This document shows positions 1 through 7,890 of a DNA stretch of 64,000 nucleotides, piece by piece. Positions within the stretch are counted from its first letter, which is position 1. Every line of letters starts with the position of its first letter. The translations under genes and the position numbers were made by a program. Origin of the DNA: Streptomyces sp. 846.5. GTDB lineage: Bacteria; Actinomycetota; Actinomycetes; Streptomycetales; Streptomycetaceae. The notes below the pieces were generated by a model. It was given only the letters and a program-made list of their open reading frames with translations. It searched no databases and was not told the DNA's origin. The stretch spans positions 1,628,555 through 1,692,554 of the forward strand of contig NZ_SOBN01000001.1 of the NCBI RefSeq assembly GCF_004365705.1, written 5' to 3'.

Positions 1-189
1 CCGGTCCAGCACCCCGACGCTGCGGAGCGCCTTCAGCGCATTGCCCTGGACAGTGATGCCGTGGCCGACGCCGAACCACTGCGGCGAGATCTCCACCAGC
101 TCCACCACGACCCCGCGCTGGGCCAGGGCGAGCGCGAGCACACTACCGGTGATGCCGCCGCCGACGACGAGCACCTTCGAGACGGCCAT
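1..189 (-). CDS. FAD-dependent monooxygenase, N-terminal fragment (runs off left edge)
   Basis: The first 63 codons of a leftward gene are present and the C-terminus lies outside the window. It begins MAVSKVLVVGGGITGSVLAL, a Rossmann beta-alpha-beta with the GGGITG dinucleotide-binding turn, followed by a conserved acidic residue at the end of the second strand (VVELVEIS). This is the FAD-binding start of the aromatic-ring hydroxylase/PHBH-like monooxygenase family, which inserts one oxygen atom using NAD(P)H and FAD. The ABM-family gene upstream is on the same strand 66 bases away and is probably co-transcribed. The divergent operon carries ring-cleavage-type enzymes, so a hydroxylase acting on a phenolic compound is the likely role. 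Substrate cannot be told from the fragment. Confidence 0.8.
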   Translation of the reverse strand, partial: MAVSKVLVVGGGITGSVLALALAQRGVVVELVEISPQWFGVGHGITVQGNALKALRSVGVLDR

Positions 190-255
190 AGGTATTCCTC
201 AGGGTCAGTTCAGGAGTGGGACGGTCCAGCACGAACAGGTGGGGCGGTGCGCCGC

Positions 256-552
256 TCAGCGCCGGACGCGGGTGGCGAAGTGCTGCACGGCGGGCGCCGC
301 GGCGAAGTACGGTCCGACGGCCGCCCGCCACCGGGTGAATCCCTCGGACTGCCGGAAGCCGACGGTGTGGGCCTCCACCGAGTCCCAGCCCACCAGCAGC
401 AGCCAGGTGCCGGGGCGCTCCACTCCGCGCAGCAGCTCGGTCCAGCGGCAGCCCTCGGCCTCGGCCAATGCCTCGCGGCCCCGGGCGAATGCCGCCTCGA
501 ACTCCTCGGCCTGTTCCGGTGCCACGGTCAACTCGGCATGTTCGACGAACAC
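256..552 (-). CDS. ABM-domain (antibiotic biosynthesis monooxygenase-like) protein, 98 aa
   Basis: A small single-domain protein with the ferredoxin-like dimeric alpha-beta barrel pattern: VEHAELTVAPEQAEEFEAAF at the N-terminus, then the WTELLRGVERPGTWLLLVGW strand pair and a SEGFTRWRAAVGPYF helix. ABM proteins include cofactor-free quinone-forming oxygenases and heme-degrading enzymes. I chose the GTG at 552 because GAGGAG lies five bases upstream and family alignment begins there; a longer frame exists but has no ribosome site and a low-complexity head. It sits first in the leftward unit with the FAD monooxygenase, so it may oxidise a hydroxylated aromatic product. Catalytic role is inferred, not shown. 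Confidence 0.75.
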   Translation of the reverse strand: MFVEHAELTVAPEQAEEFEAAFARGREALAEAEGCRWTELLRGVERPGTWLLLVGWDSVEAHTVGFRQSEGFTRWRAAVGPYFAAAPAVQHFATRVRR

Positions 553-817
553 ATCAGCTCCTCGGTGGTCTTCTCCCTCCGCCACCGAGCGTGGCCGTGG
601 GGGTTCGGGGGTCGCTCCCGGAGGGTTGGAGTCCTGGTGGGAACCCTGGCGTCGGCGTCGATCCAACGTCAACGGATGGAGCTATCGCCTCGCACAAGGT
701 CTTCCATCCCGCAGAGCAATGCCCGCCCGATGCCAGGCATCACGGATGGGCATTTCCGCCACCCGCCACAACTACCTAGCTTCCTTAGCAGAACCCAAGC
801 ACCGCCGAGGAGCCGCC
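553..817. promoter_or_regulatory. Divergent intergenic region between monooxygenase unit and FAH operon
   Basis: 265 bases with no convincing gene. It must hold both promoters of the divergent catabolic cluster. I see no clear palindromic operator; an open frame crosses it but has no ribosome site and atypical codon use. GAGGAG at 807-812 is the ribosome site for the GTG at 818. Confidence 0.5.
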
Positions 818-1837
818 GTGCCCGAGCCCACCCCGTCCGCCGTCCCGGCCGCCACCCCGGCCGCCACCCCGGCCGCCGATGACGCCGTCGCCGGTCCCTT
901 CGCGCTGGGGACCTTCTCCGGCTCCGGCGCAGGACCCGCCTTCCCCGGCCTGCTGGTCGGCTCCCGGGTCCGCGACCTGACCCCGCTGGCGCCCAGCACC
1001 TTCGCCCTGTTCACCGACTGGGACGCGTCGCTGACGCAGTTGGCCGGGCTCGCCGACGACGCCTCCACCGGCAACTGGCACGACCTGGCCGACCTCCGCG
1101 TCCACGCCCCGATCGCCCCTGGCCAGATCCTGCAGAGCGGCGCCAACTACCGCCGCCACGTAGTGGACCTGGTCGCCGCCGAGAAGGAGAGCGTGCACGG
1201 CGCCACCCCGGAGGAGGCCCGCGCCGACGCCGAGCTGATGATGGACGAACGGGCCCGCAACGGGGTCCCGTACCTCTTCCTCGGCAGCCCGCGCGCCGTC
1301 TGCGGACCCTACGACGCCGTGGTGCTGCCGCCGCAGGGCGTCCAGCACGACTGGGAGCTGGAGCTGGCACTGGTCATCGGCCGCGCGGGCCGCCATATCG
1401 ACCGCCGGGACGCGATGGCCCATGTCGCCGCGTACACCATCTGCAACGACCTCACCACCCGCGACCGGCTCTACCGTCCGGATCTGAAGGCGATCGGCAC
1501 CGACTGGTTCACCGCCAAGAACGCCGACACCTTCCTGCCGACCGGCCCCTACCTGGTCCCCGCCGCCTTCGTAGGCGACCCGGGCGACCTGCGGATCACG
1601 CTGCGCCACAACGGCGTCGTCCGGCAGGACGAGTCCACCAAGGACATGATCTTCGACATCCCCCGCCTGATCGAGTACGCCTCTGCCACCACCACGCTGC
1701 TCCCCGGCGACCTGCTGCTGACCGGCTCCCCGGCCGGCAACGGAGCGCACTGGGGCGTCTTCCTGCAGCCCGGTGACGTACTGGAGGGCGCCATCAGCGG
1801 CTTGGGGCAGCAGCACAACACCGTCACCGCCAGTTGA
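818..1837 (+). CDS. Fumarylacetoacetate hydrolase (FAH) family protein
   Basis: 339 aa. FAH-fold enzymes hydrolyse C-C bonds of diketo acids or decarboxylate/hydrate ring-cleavage products using a Mg/Mn ion. The C-terminal two thirds match the family: LQSGANYRRHV, a metal-binding acidic pair in HDWELELALVIGR and an Asp in CNDLTTRDR, then the FTAKNADTFLPTGPYLVP core, GDLLLTGSPAGNG and a closing GDVLEGAISGLG. The N-terminal 25 residues are an Ala/Pro-rich stretch encoded by three near-identical copies of a 12-base unit (about 840-880). GTG at 818 is chosen for the GAGGAG five bases upstream. It is first in a rightward operon with a dioxygenase-like VOC protein, so a role in processing a ring-cleavage product is likely. 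Confidence 0.88.
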   Translation: MPEPTPSAVPAATPAATPAADDAVAGPFALGTFSGSGAGPAFPGLLVGSRVRDLTPLAPSTFALFTDWDASLTQLAGLADDASTGNWHDLADLRVHAPIAPGQILQSGANYRRHVVDLVAAEKESVHGATPEEARADAELMMDERARNGVPYLFLGSPRAVCGPYDAVVLPPQGVQHDWELELALVIGRAGRHIDRRDAMAHVAAYTICNDLTTRDRLYRPDLKAIGTDWFTAKNADTFLPTGPYLVPAAFVGDPGDLRITLRHNGVVRQDESTKDMIFDIPRLIEYASATTTLLPGDLLLTGSPAGNGAHWGVFLQPGDVLEGAISGLGQQHNTVTAS

Positions 1838-1850
1838 GGAGCGCTCCGAG

Positions 1851-2786
1851 ATGACCTTTCAGCCCATCACCCATCTGCGCCATGTCGACCTCGCCGTCCC
1901 GGACTTCGACCGCCAGCGCACCTTCTTCCGCGACACCTGGGGCCTCACCGAGGTCGCCAACGACAGTGGCCTGGCCTTCTTCGCGGCCGAGGGCAGCCCC
2001 GAGCAGTACGTGGTCCGGGTCCGCCACGACCAGCAGAAGCGCATGGACCTGGTCGCCTTCGGCGCAGGCAGCACCGCCGACGTGGACCGGCTGGCCACCG
2101 AGCTGATCGCGGCGGGCGTCCAACTGGTGTGCGAGCCCGGCCTGATGGACACCCCCGGCGGCGGTTACGGCCTGCGTTTCTTCGATCCGGACGGACGGGT
2201 GGTCGAGGTCTCGGCGGACGTCGCCACTCGTGCCCACAGGAAGATCGAGGAGCGCGAGGCCGTCCCGGTCCGGCTCTCCCACTGCGTCGTCAACTCCCAA
2301 CAGCCGGAGCGGCTCCGCGACTTCTACGCCCGCCACCTGGGGTTCCGGCTCACCGACACGCTGTTCTCGACCCACATGGGCGACCTGATGTACTTCATGC
2401 GCTGCAGCAGGCTGCACCACAGCTTCGCCATCGCCCGGGGCCCGCATGTGTCGCTGCACCATGTCTCGTTCGAGATGCGCGGCGTCGAGGAGTACATGCG
2501 CGGAACCGGCCGCGCGCTGCGCGCCGGCACCCGGCTGACCTGGGGCCCCGGCCGCCACCTGGCCGGGGACAACACCTTCTCCTACTTCCACGACCCGCAC
2601 GGCAACACCGTCGAGTACACCACCGAGCTGACCGTCCTGGACGAGGACCTGTGGCACCCGGGCCGGCACGACGTGGACGACCCGATCGTGCAGGACCAGT
2701 GGGGCACCGCCGACCCGATGAGCGAGTCGGTGGCCAAGGAGCAGTTCAACGACCCCGACGTGCTCTTCTCCGCGCCGCCCGTCTGA
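1851..2786 (+). CDS. Two-domain VOC protein, extradiol (catechol 2,3-type) dioxygenase-like
   Basis: 311 aa with two tandem vicinal-oxygen-chelate modules. The first starts HLRHVDLAVPDFDRQRTFF; the second starts LSHCVVNSQQPERLRDFY and carries the likely metal set His (LSHCV), His (LHHVSFEM) and Glu (NTVEYTTE), as in type I extradiol dioxygenases that cleave catechols with Fe(II). The HDPHGN-type turn before the Glu ligand is typical. The first module has lost some ligands, also typical. The ATG at 1851 follows GAGGAG, which overlaps the FAH stop region 13 bases upstream, so the two genes are translated together. A VOC isomerase or thiol transferase is possible, but the two-module length and neighbours favour ring cleavage. 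Confidence 0.82.
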   Translation: MTFQPITHLRHVDLAVPDFDRQRTFFRDTWGLTEVANDSGLAFFAAEGSPEQYVVRVRHDQQKRMDLVAFGAGSTADVDRLATELIAAGVQLVCEPGLMDTPGGGYGLRFFDPDGRVVEVSADVATRAHRKIEEREAVPVRLSHCVVNSQQPERLRDFYARHLGFRLTDTLFSTHMGDLMYFMRCSRLHHSFAIARGPHVSLHHVSFEMRGVEEYMRGTGRALRAGTRLTWGPGRHLAGDNTFSYFHDPHGNTVEYTTELTVLDEDLWHPGRHDVDDPIVQDQWGTADPMSESVAKEQFNDPDVLFSAPPV

Positions 2787-2833
2787 CCCACCGTCAATCC
2801 GATTGCCCCTGCCCCTCCTGAAAGGCCACCACC

Positions 2834-4231
2834 ATGGCACAGACCGTTATCAAGCACGCCGTCTCCAAGGAGAGCGTCGCCGCCGACCTGGATGCGGTGC
2901 GCGCGACCGTCACCGGCGTGATCGCCGACATCCGCGAGCGCGGTGACGCGGCGGTCCGTGCGTACTCCGAGAAGTTCGACAACTGGTCCCCGGAGTCGTT
3001 CCGGCTCTCCGACGAACAGGTCGCCGACATCATCGCCACCGTCCCGGACCAGGTCATCGAGGACATCCGCTTCGTCCAGGACCAGGTGCGCGGCTTCGCG
3101 CAGCACCAGCTCGCCTCCATGGGCGAGTTCGAGGTGGAGACGCTGCCGGGCGTGCGGCTCGGCCAGAAGCACATCCCGGTGCAGGCCGCAGGCGCGTACA
3201 TCCCCGGCGGCCGCTATCCGCTGACCGCCTCGGCGCACATGACCATCGTCACCGCCAAGGTCGCCGGGGTCCCGCGGGTGGTGGCCTGCACCCCGCCGAT
3301 CCGCGGCGAGATCCCCGCCGCGACCGTGGCGGCTGCGCACCTGGCCGGCGCGGACGAGATCTGGCTGCTGGGCGGGGTGCAGGCGGTGGCCGCGATGGCC
3401 GTCGGCACCGACACCATGCAGCCGGTCAACCTGATCGCCGGGCCCGGCAACGCCTATGTCGCGGAGGCGAAGCGGCAGCTGTTCGGACAGATCGGTATCG
3501 ACCTGTTCGCCGGGCCGACGGAGATCCTGGTCCTTGCGGACGACGAGGCCGACCCGTTCACCTGCGCGGTGGACCTGCTCTCCCAGGCCGAGCACGGCCC
3601 GGACTCCCCCGCCGTCCTGATCACCACCTCCCGGGAGATCGCGGAGGCGACCGTCGCCGAGGTGGAGCGGCTGCTCCCGAACCTTCCGACCAAGGACTTC
3701 GCCGCCCCGGCCTGGCGCGACCACGGCCAGGTCATCGTGGTCGACACGATGGACGAGCTCTACGAGCTGGCGGACGCCTTCGCCTATGAGCATGTGGAGG
3801 TGCTGACCGCGAACCCGCGCGAGGCGCTGGAGCGGATGACCCAGTACGGCGCGCTGTTCCTGGGCGAGGGCACCTGCGTGTCCTTCGGCGACAAGGTGAT
3901 CGGCACCAACCATGTGCTCCCGACCAGGGGCGCGGCGCGGTACACCGGCGGGTTGTGGGTGGGCAAGTACCTGAAGACGGTCACCTACCAGGAGGTCACC
4001 AACCCCTCCTCGCAGGCCCTGCTGGGACGGCTGTGCGGGCGCGCGGCGCGGGTGGAGCTCTTCGAGGGCCACGCCCGCTCCGGCGACCTCCGCGCGGCCC
4101 AGGCTGCCGGCGACGCCCTCCCCTGGGCCGAGCTGTACTCCAACTTCCCGGGGAGCGACCCCCCGTACCCCCACGAAGCCCCGGGGCGGCAGGCTCCGGC
4201 CGGACAGACCTCGCCCGGCGAGGCCAAGTGA
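2834..4231 (+). CDS. Histidinol dehydrogenase-family NAD-dependent alcohol dehydrogenase (HpsN-like paralogue)
   Basis: 465 aa, with the full HisD fold and active site: zinc ligands Q251, H254, D353 and H413, and the catalytic pair E319-H320. The NAD-binding part contains AGAYIPGGRYPLTASAHM and IAGPGNAYVAEAKRQLFG. HisD enzymes perform a four-electron oxidation of a primary alcohol to a carboxylate. The gene is not in a histidine operon; it sits between a dioxygenase-like gene and an SDR. Homologues outside histidine synthesis, such as HpsN acting on 2,3-dihydroxypropane-1-sulfonate, oxidise other alcohols. About 35 C-terminal residues beyond the conserved end are Pro/Gly-rich. An AAAGG ribosome site precedes the ATG. 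Biosynthetic HisD activity is the less likely alternative. Confidence 0.88.
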   Translation: MAQTVIKHAVSKESVAADLDAVRATVTGVIADIRERGDAAVRAYSEKFDNWSPESFRLSDEQVADIIATVPDQVIEDIRFVQDQVRGFAQHQLASMGEFEVETLPGVRLGQKHIPVQAAGAYIPGGRYPLTASAHMTIVTAKVAGVPRVVACTPPIRGEIPAATVAAAHLAGADEIWLLGGVQAVAAMAVGTDTMQPVNLIAGPGNAYVAEAKRQLFGQIGIDLFAGPTEILVLADDEADPFTCAVDLLSQAEHGPDSPAVLITTSREIAEATVAEVERLLPNLPTKDFAAPAWRDHGQVIVVDTMDELYELADAFAYEHVEVLTANPREALERMTQYGALFLGEGTCVSFGDKVIGTNHVLPTRGAARYTGGLWVGKYLKTVTYQEVTNPSSQALLGRLCGRAARVELFEGHARSGDLRAAQAAGDALPWAELYSNFPGSDPPYPHEAPGRQAPAGQTSPGEAK

Positions 4232-5025
4232 CCACCGCCTCGCCTCTGGCGGGCCGCACCGCGCTGGTCACCGGCGCGGGCGGCCCGCTCGGCCGTGCCT
4301 TCTCGCTGGCGCTGGCCGCGGCGGGGGTGCGGGTCCTCCTGGTCGGCCGCAATCCGGTGACGCTGGCGGAGACCCTGGCCGAGGTCGAGAAGGAGGCAGA
4401 CGGGGGCGGGGGCGCGGGGCGCATTGCGCTCGCCGATGTCGCCGACCCCGCCTCCGTCGCAGCCCTTGCCGAGACTTTCGGTGGCGACGAGAACGTCTCC
4501 ATCCTGGTCAACAACGCGGGCATCGCCGGACCGGTGAAACCCCTCGTCGACGTCGAACCCGACGAGTGGGACGAGGTCTTCGCCGCGAACGTCCGAGGCG
4601 TCTATCTCCTCTGCCGGGCGTTCCTACCGCCCATGCTGGCGGCGGGACGCGGCGACATCGTCAACGTCGCCTCCGTCAGCGGCAAGCGCCCGCTGCTGAA
4701 CCGCACCCCGTACACCGCCTCGAAGATGGCCCTGCTCGGCCTCACCCGCACGCTGGCCGGCGAGGTCGGCCCCAGCGGCGTGGCCGTCAACTCGCTCTCC
4801 CCCGGCCCGATCCACGGCCCCCGGATGGCCCGCAACTTCCGCCTGGAAGCCGAACTCACCGGCACCACCCCGGAGGCCGCCGAACACGCCTTCGCCTCCC
4901 GCGCCGCCCTCGGCCGCCTCGTCGAGAACCACGAGGTCGCCACCGCACTCGTCGCCATGCTCGCCATGCCCGGCCTCTGCGGCGCCGACATCGACCTCTC
5001 CGCGGGCATGATCGCCCCGGCGTGA
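4228..5025 (+). CDS. SDR-family NAD(P)-dependent oxidoreductase
   Basis: 265 aa classical short-chain dehydrogenase. It has the cofactor motif TGAGGPLG at residues 15-22, the NNAG stretch at 95-98, and the catalytic Ser near 149 with Y162 and K166 (YTASK). The PGPIHGPRM loop after strand six fits an enzyme for a secondary alcohol or keto acid. The GTG start overlaps the stop of the HisD-like gene as GTGA, so it is translationally coupled. It is the last gene of the rightward catabolic operon. It may oxidise or reduce a hydroxy/keto group to prepare the substrate for the upstream dehydrogenase, but the substrate is unknown. Confidence 0.88.
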   Translation: MTTASPLAGRTALVTGAGGPLGRAFSLALAAAGVRVLLVGRNPVTLAETLAEVEKEADGGGGAGRIALADVADPASVAALAETFGGDENVSILVNNAGIAGPVKPLVDVEPDEWDEVFAANVRGVYLLCRAFLPPMLAAGRGDIVNVASVSGKRPLLNRTPYTASKMALLGLTRTLAGEVGPSGVAVNSLSPGPIHGPRMARNFRLEAELTGTTPEAAEHAFASRAALGRLVENHEVATALVAMLAMPGLCGADIDLSAGMIAPA

Positions 5026-5064
5026 GGGGGCGTGCGGCCGTCAGGTAAGCCCTGCCCCTCGTGA

Positions 5065-5093
5065 TGTAGCCCAATGAGACACGGCGGGCTACA
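5065..5093. promoter_or_regulatory. Inverted repeat in front of the toxin-antitoxin pair (likely autoregulatory operator)
   Basis: TGTAGCCC at 5065-5072 and GGGCTACA at 5086-5093 form an exact 8-base inverted repeat with a 13-base spacer, ending nine bases before the antitoxin ATG. The right arm contains TACACT, usable as a -10 hexamer. Antitoxin-toxin complexes of this type normally repress their own promoter through such a palindrome; that role is inferred. Confidence 0.55.
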
Positions 5094-5101
5094 CTGCGAG
5101 C

Positions 5102-5380
5102 ATGAAGACCATCACTCAGCGTGAGTTCCGCAACAACTCCGCCGCTGTCATGGACGCGGTCGAAGCGGGTGAGATCTACCACATCACCCGGAACGGCACG
5201 GAGGTCGCCGAGCTGCGCCCGATACACCGCAGGCGACGGCTGAGTGCGGAAGAGCTGGTGGCGCGGCACCGCAAGCTGCCACGTGTGGACTCCGCACGCA
5301 TGCGTCAGGAAGCGGAGGAGTTCTTCGGCACCGAGGACCGTGTCGGCGACGACGACCCCTGGGAGCGCGGCCGTGGCTGA
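5102..5380 (+). CDS. Phd/YefM-type antitoxin
   Basis: 92 aa. The N-terminal half is the Phd/YefM DNA-binding fold: [20 protein letters not shown] followed by [19 protein letters not shown]. The charged C-terminal tail ([21 protein letters not shown]) is the usual toxin-neutralising segment. Its last codons overlap the start of the PIN toxin gene, so the antitoxin is made first and coupled to the toxin. An inverted repeat sits immediately upstream and probably serves autoregulation. Confidence 0.9.
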   Translation: MKTITQREFRNNSAAVMDAVEAGEIYHITRNGTEVAELRPIHRRRRLSAEELVARHRKLPRVDSARMRQEAEEFFGTEDRVGDDDPWERGRG

Positions 5381-5777
5381 CCGTCACCCCTCCGGCGTCC
5401 TGGACACCTGCGCCTATATCGACCTCGACCTGCTCGATCCAGCAGTGCTGCCGGCTGTCCCGGAACTCACGGCGGTCACGCTGGCCGAGCTGCACCAGGG
5501 CGTGACCATGGCCAAGGATCCAGTGACTCGGGCGACGCGCATGGAGAAGCTCGGGGCAGCCGTCGCCGACTTCGATCCACTGCCGTTCGACGGCGACGCT
5601 GCGGCCCGCTACGGCACACTGGTATCGCTCACCATCGCTGCGTGTCGTGACCCCCGACCCCGCAGGATGGATCTCATGATCGCTGCCGTCGCCTCGGTGC
5701 AGGGGCTGCCCCTGTTCACTCGCAATGCCGAGGACTTCAAGGGGTTGGACAGCGTGGTTACCGTCATCGCCATCTGA
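5373..5777 (+). CDS. PIN-domain ribonuclease toxin (VapC-like)
   Basis: 134 aa with the four acidic PIN residues in order: D11 (VLDTCAYID), E39 (LAELHQG), D100 (MDLMIAA) and D121 (TRNAEDF). Proteins of this family cleave RNA, often tRNA, in a Mg-dependent manner and are held inactive by the partner antitoxin. The GTG at 5373 overlaps the antitoxin coding region by eight bases. The pair is compact, and all acidic residues are intact, so the system is probably functional. The antitoxin is Phd-type rather than AbrB-type VapB, a common mix. Confidence 0.9.
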   Translation: MADRHPSGVLDTCAYIDLDLLDPAVLPAVPELTAVTLAELHQGVTMAKDPVTRATRMEKLGAAVADFDPLPFDGDAAARYGTLVSLTIAACRDPRPRRMDLMIAAVASVQGLPLFTRNAEDFKGLDSVVTVIAI

Positions 5778-5782
5778 CACGG

Positions 5783-5818
5783 ACGGGACCCGGCAGCTGA
5801 TCGCAGGCCGGGCCCCGT
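5783..5818. terminator. Hairpin between convergent toxin and beta-helix genes
   Basis: A 12-base stem (5783-5794 with 5807-5818, one mismatch) and a 12-base loop lie in the 65-base gap between two convergent genes. It is GC-rich and lacks a U-tract, as usual in actinomycetes, and can serve both directions. Confidence 0.55.
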
Positions 5819-5842
5819 CGTGCGCGCCCCCTGGGGCTTTCG

Positions 5843-7774
5843 CTACTGCGCCGCGATGACGATCGCGCCGCTGTAGCTGCTGCCGGCGGTGATGGCCGTG
5901 GTGACGCCGTCCACCGTCATGGTGACCTTGCGGCCGCGCGGGCCCGTTACGGTGGCGTCTGCGGCCAGGGTGAGCCTGGTGAGGTAGGACGTGCCGGTGA
6001 CGGTCCAGCGGGAGCCGGTGGCGAGGGTGACGATGACGCCGTTGTTGACCCCTGCGGCGGTGGTGTTGGTGACCTCGCCGAGCTGCAGGTACTGGTCCGC
6101 GCCGATGGTGTCGATGTGGTGCTTGGTGGTGGTCGCCGAGATGGTGCCCTCGACCTGGCTGCGGGTGAAGGTGAGCACCAGGTTGAGGCCGCCCCGCATG
6201 CCGTTGTAGAAGTCGCCCTTGAGCCGGATGTCGGTGAAGGAGGCGACCGCGTCCGTGCTGTGGGCGGTGGTGGGGTCGAAGGAGGCGTCCTTGGTGGCGG
6301 CTGTCGTGGGCTCGTAGTAGACGCCGGTGTTGAGCAGCACGCCGTTGACCATCTGCGGGCCCGGGTCGTCGTTCTCCATGACCTGGACGATGATGCCGTT
6401 GCCCGGGTTGAGCCGTGCGCCGCCCGAGCCGTCCACGGTGATGGAGACCTGCTGGCCCTTGTCCAGGAAGGTCGAGGCGCGCGAGTTGAGCACCGTGCCG
6501 CCGCTGATGTCGACGTTGCCGGCGCCGTGCCACATCACGCCGAAGCGCTTGGAGTTGATGACGGTGTTCCGCACCGGGATCGTCGCGAGCTCGCGGGCGC
6601 TGAGGCCCAGCTCCAGGCTGGTGTTGAGGGCGGCGACGGCCGCGCGGGTGCTGTCGGCGTAGTAGACCGTGCCGCCGCGGTTGATGGTGGCGTACGTGGC
6701 CACGTCGAACTGGCAGCCGAGGAAGTTCTCGGTGGCGTTGCCGATCGCGTAGGAACCGTAGCCGCCGGCGTCGCCGGTGTTGCCGACGCGGCAGTTGATG
6801 GCGGTCAGGGTGCCGTTCTGGCCGTTGTCGGTGGAGAGGGCGCCCCAGTTCTCGGACTGCACGGTGGAGTTGATGTACGTGGCGCGGGTGGAGGTGCCCA
6901 GCAGGTTGGTGGCGCGGACGTTGCCGCCGATGCTGAGCATCCACGGCGCCGACTCCATCACCGAGGTGTCCACGGTGGACCGGTAGTCGGACGGCAGGAC
7001 GCCGTCCTTGACCTGGATCGTCGAGTTCTTGACGATGACGTTGCTGCCGCCGTCGGCGATGACCGCGGTGCGCACCGCGCCGTGGTTGGCGATGGTGGCG
7101 TCCTCGACCACCAGGGTGGTCGAGGTGCCGGTGGCGACCAGCGCCGCGCCGTAGCCGACGAAGTCGCAGCGGCCGTTGCCGTCGAAGGCGATGCTGGGGC
7201 TGCGCAGGGTGTAGGAGCCGCCCGCGACGTAGACGCCGTTGAAGGCCTCACCGGTGGAGGCCAGCCGGATGTTCCGGGCGTAGGCGTCGGTGACCTGGCC
7301 GCCGACCACGCCGGCCAGCACGGACTTGGTACGGGAGACGCCGTCGGCGTCCACGTACAGGGCCTGGCGGAACGGGAAGGTGAGGCTGCCGAAGGCGACC
7401 GGGTTGGCCAGGGCCATGGTGAGGACGACGTCGCCGCGGTAGACGCCGGGTTGGATCTTGGTGATGGTTCCGCCGGTCGCGGTGAGCAGCTGCCCGGTCT
7501 CCACGCCGTCGACGGTCAGCGACAGGTTGTAGCCGTCCGGGGCGGCCAGCGAACCGCCGGAGGCGATGGTGAGGCGGATGAGCCTGGTGGTGGTGGTGGA
7601 GACGGTGAGGGACTCGCCGGCCCCGACGGTCAGCTCGCGGCCGCTGGTGCCGGTCACCGCGCTCGGGGCGGCGACGGCGGTGACCGGGTTGAGCAGCAGC
7701 GCACCTGCTGCCGCCGATCCGGCGACGATGATCGATCGTCGCGATACCCGGCTGGTGCGGGTGGAGAGGGTCAT
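5843..7774 (-). CDS. Secreted right-handed beta-helix (pectate lyase-like) protein with Tat signal
   Basis: 643 aa. The N-terminus reads RVSRRSIIVAGSAAAGALLL and ends at an AVAA cleavage-like site, a twin-arginine signal. The body is a long run of short strands rich in V/T/N/G turns (for example VIVKNSTIQV, NTVINSKRFGVMWHGAGNVD), the pattern of parallel beta-helix polysaccharide lyases and glycosidases. N-terminal and C-terminal modules resemble each other (RLTIASGGSLAAP...LSLTVDGVETG and RLTLAADATVTGP...MTMTVDGVTTA-like). The second ATG is preferred because AAAGGAG lies six bases before it. It is downstream of a sugar importer on the same strand after a 116-base gap, so it may release the imported sugar. 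No catalytic residues could be assigned. Confidence 0.72.
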   Translation of the reverse strand: MTLSTRTSRVSRRSIIVAGSAAAGALLLNPVTAVAAPSAVTGTSGRELTVGAGESLTVSTTTTRLIRLTIASGGSLAAPDGYNLSLTVDGVETGQLLTATGGTITKIQPGVYRGDVVLTMALANPVAFGSLTFPFRQALYVDADGVSRTKSVLAGVVGGQVTDAYARNIRLASTGEAFNGVYVAGGSYTLRSPSIAFDGNGRCDFVGYGAALVATGTSTTLVVEDATIANHGAVRTAVIADGGSNVIVKNSTIQVKDGVLPSDYRSTVDTSVMESAPWMLSIGGNVRATNLLGTSTRATYINSTVQSENWGALSTDNGQNGTLTAINCRVGNTGDAGGYGSYAIGNATENFLGCQFDVATYATINRGGTVYYADSTRAAVAALNTSLELGLSARELATIPVRNTVINSKRFGVMWHGAGNVDISGGTVLNSRASTFLDKGQQVSITVDGSGGARLNPGNGIIVQVMENDDPGPQMVNGVLLNTGVYYEPTTAATKDASFDPTTAHSTDAVASFTDIRLKGDFYNGMRGGLNLVLTFTRSQVEGTISATTTKHHIDTIGADQYLQLGEVTNTTAAGVNNGVIVTLATGSRWTVTGTSYLTRLTLAADATVTGPRGRKVTMTVDGVTTAITAGSSYSGAIVIAAQ

Positions 7775-7890
7775 GAACAACTCCTTTGTCGTCCGTACCG
7801 GCGCAGCACGAAATGACCGGCCGGCGCCGTCTGGTATGACGGCAGGTCAGTTGTCCAGGCGAAGTACCTGGAAGTATGGGTGACGAGGTG

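Noticed and set aside
785..1816. Long open frame antisense to the FAH gene
   Set aside because: It mirrors the FAH codons, has Gly/Ala/Val-rich low-complexity translation and no ribosome site; the sense frame has a clear family match. Many similar long antisense frames exist across the window for the same GC-bias reason.
2834..4231. Biosynthetic histidinol dehydrogenase (hisD) of the histidine pathway
   Set aside because: The active site is intact but no other his gene is adjacent, and the neighbours are catabolic oxidoreductases, so I did not assign the symbol.
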